This document shows, piece after piece, positions 63,014 through 64,000 of a stretch of DNA of 64,000 nucleotides. This DNA is from Pseudomonas sp. B21-056 (lineage in GTDB: Bacteria; Pseudomonadota; Gammaproteobacteria; Pseudomonadales; Pseudomonadaceae). Where the stretch lies: NCBI RefSeq assembly GCF_026016325.1, contig NZ_CP087203.1, forward strand, positions 4,092,001 through 4,156,000, given 5' to 3'. The first letter of the stretch is position 1. Each line of letters opens with the position of its first letter. Position numbers and translations under genes: made by a program. The notes under the pieces were generated by a model that saw only the letters and a program-made list of their open reading frames with translations, searched no databases and was not told where the DNA came from.

Positions 63014-63844
63014 ATGGCCGCCGCAGAGAAGCGCCTCAACCCGGCCGACCTCAAAACCGTCTTCGGACTTGAGCCGGCGAAGGCCATTGCCTACCTCAAG
63101 TTCAAGGGCTACGCGGTCACCTGGAATTGGCAAGACATGCTCGACCAGGCGCATGACCAGGCCTTCACCGTGGCGAAGGCCATGCGCCTCGATCTGTTGT
63201 CTGATATTCGGGCCGCACTGGAAGCTGCGCTGCAGAACGGCCAAACCCTCAAACAGTTCACCGCAAACATGCAGCCGACCCTGGAAGCCCAAGGCTGGTG
63301 GGGGCAACAGGTCATTGTGGACAGCGACGGCGTCGGGGAACTGGTGCAACTCGGCAGCCCGCGCCGGCTCAAGACGATTTATCAGACCAACCTGCAAAGC
63401 GCCTACATGGCCGGCCGCAAGGCCGACATGGAGCAGACTGCCGACACGCACCCGTATTGGATGTACGTCTCCATTCTGGACGGCAAGACCCGGCCAAGCC
63501 ACCGGGCGCTCCACGGCCAGGTGTTCCGCCACGATGACCCCATCTGGTCGGCGATCTTCCCGCCCAACGGCTTCAACTGCCGTTGCCGCGTGGTCGCTTT
63601 GACCGAGGTGGCCGTCAAGCGCCGGGGCCTCACCGTCGTATCGAGCGCGGGGCGGATGTTCACCGAAACTGTCGAGACCGGAATAGACAAACGTACCGGC
63701 GAAATCAGAACGGCCACGGTCACCGGCCTGCGCACTACCGCCGCCGAGGGCCGGGCGACCACCTTCCGCACCGATCCGGGCTTCAACCACGCGCCGGGCG
63801 CCGGTTTGGCCGAGGCGTTGAAACGCAAAGAAGCGGCCGCATAG
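63014..63844 (+). CDS. Minor head/morphogenesis protein (Mu F-like)
   Basis: 276 residues. The F-like core is seen in TNLQSAYMAGRKADMEQ, then VSILDGKTRPSHRALHGQVF and FPPNGFNCRCRV. Starts after a 1-base gap from the portal stop. Needed for capsid assembly; often carries injected proteins. Confidence 0.88.
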   Translation: MAAAEKRLNPADLKTVFGLEPAKAIAYLKFKGYAVTWNWQDMLDQAHDQAFTVAKAMRLDLLSDIRAALEAALQNGQTLKQFTANMQPTLEAQGWWGQQVIVDSDGVGELVQLGSPRRLKTIYQTNLQSAYMAGRKADMEQTADTHPYWMYVSILDGKTRPSHRALHGQVFRHDDPIWSAIFPPNGFNCRCRVVALTEVAVKRRGLTVVSSAGRMFTETVETGIDKRTGEIRTATVTGLRTTAAEGRATTFRTDPGFNHAPGAGLAEALKRKEAAA

Positions 63845-63853
63845 GAGCACAAC

Positions 63854-64000
63854 ATGTTCACCGTTGAGTTGGATCACCAGCGCCTGCAGGACGCGTTGCG
63901 CAAAGTCGAATGGGCCGTCGGCGAACTGGCGCCGTTGATGCGCGGCATTGCCGCCGAGCTGCTCAGCCAAACAGAGGAAAACTTTGAGAACGAGGGGCGG
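63854..64000 (+). CDS. Phage virion morphogenesis protein (Mu G-like), cut by window edge
   Basis: First 49 residues only (MFTVELDHQRLQDALRKV and onward to the edge). Start ATG at 63854 after TAGGAG. Matches the beginning of phage virion morphogenesis family proteins (Mu gpG-like); this is consistent with its place after the F-like gene. Confidence 0.75.
   Translation, partial: MFTVELDHQRLQDALRKVEWAVGELAPLMRGIAAELLSQTEENFENEGR

Larger units (their letters stand above)
45944..64000. mobile_element. Mu-like (BcepMu/B3-type) transposable prophage, partial
   Basis: Leftward early block: Ner-like, transposase A, ATPase B, DUF3164, DUF2786, GemA, Mor. Rightward block: repressor, accessory genes, lysis, terminases, portal, F-like, G-like. 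The left end is inferred near 45944-45966 (TGTACTGC or TGTTTAGG), just outside the last early gene and next to the IS element. The right end, tail genes and target duplication lie beyond the window. Confidence 0.88.

Overview
The window is a chromosome segment of a Pseudomonas of the fluorescens group. The evidence is the high GC content, the many copies of the fluorescens-type REP palindrome (GTGGGAGCGAGC and its complement), an OprD-family porin, and a typical set of amino-acid and opine catabolic genes. No rRNA or tRNA gene and no CRISPR array was seen.

Layout. (1) 1-7.7 kb: mixed housekeeping and accessory genes: a DUF4442-like fragment at the edge, an SDR oxidoreductase, a tandem REPIN array of about 770 bp, a fosmidomycin-resistance-type MFS pump divergent from an AraC regulator, a frameshifted DUF2986 gene, a periplasmic solute-binding protein and a secreted alpha/beta hydrolase. 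(2) 7.7-14.2 kb: GABA/dicarboxylate metabolism: Lrp regulator, HAD hydrolase, GabT-like aminotransferase, GhrA, a TtuC/DmlA-type dehydrogenase and GabD. (3) 14.3-44.7 kb: a long catabolic region. Its core is a leftward operon (26.0 to 16.6 kb) with a peptide/opine-type ABC importer, a three-subunit flavin/Fe-S amine dehydrogenase and an ArgE-like deacylase, with a chemoreceptor downstream. Around it lie a PuuB-like oxidase, two nearly identical HAD dehalogenase genes 3.86 kb apart, a second GhrA, an IlvD/Edd dehydratase, an EutB/EutC-like (or BhcB/BhcD-like) pair, another FAD oxidase, OprD, GNAT, cupin, aldehyde dehydrogenase, orphan TatA, GFA, CPBP, LysR and RidA genes. The theme is uptake of an N-substituted amino acid, oxidative removal of the substituent, and disposal of the resulting oxoacid, semialdehyde or glyoxylate.

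(4) 44.8-45.9 kb: an IS110-family element that appears to have split a REPIN, with a structured leader that could be a bridge RNA. (5) About 45.95 kb to the window end: the left two thirds of a Mu-like transposable prophage of BcepMu/B3-type layout. The early genes (Ner-like, host-factor-like genes, transposase A, ATPase B, GemA, Mor) run leftward. The repressor, an accessory cassette, the lysis genes (endolysin, holin candidate, Rz with embedded Rz1) and the head genes (terminases, portal, F-like, G-like) run rightward. The right end lies beyond 64,000.

The most novel stretch is the accessory cassette between repressor and lysis genes (about 55.07-56.9 kb): a zinc-ribbon two-TM protein sharing an NRVAxRD tag with the repressor, a secreted Cys-containing protein, an Arg/Asp-rich 67-residue peptide, and a SLATT-like two-TM protein. 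It looks like a superinfection-exclusion or abortive-infection module. This is inference from architecture and position, not a demonstrated function.
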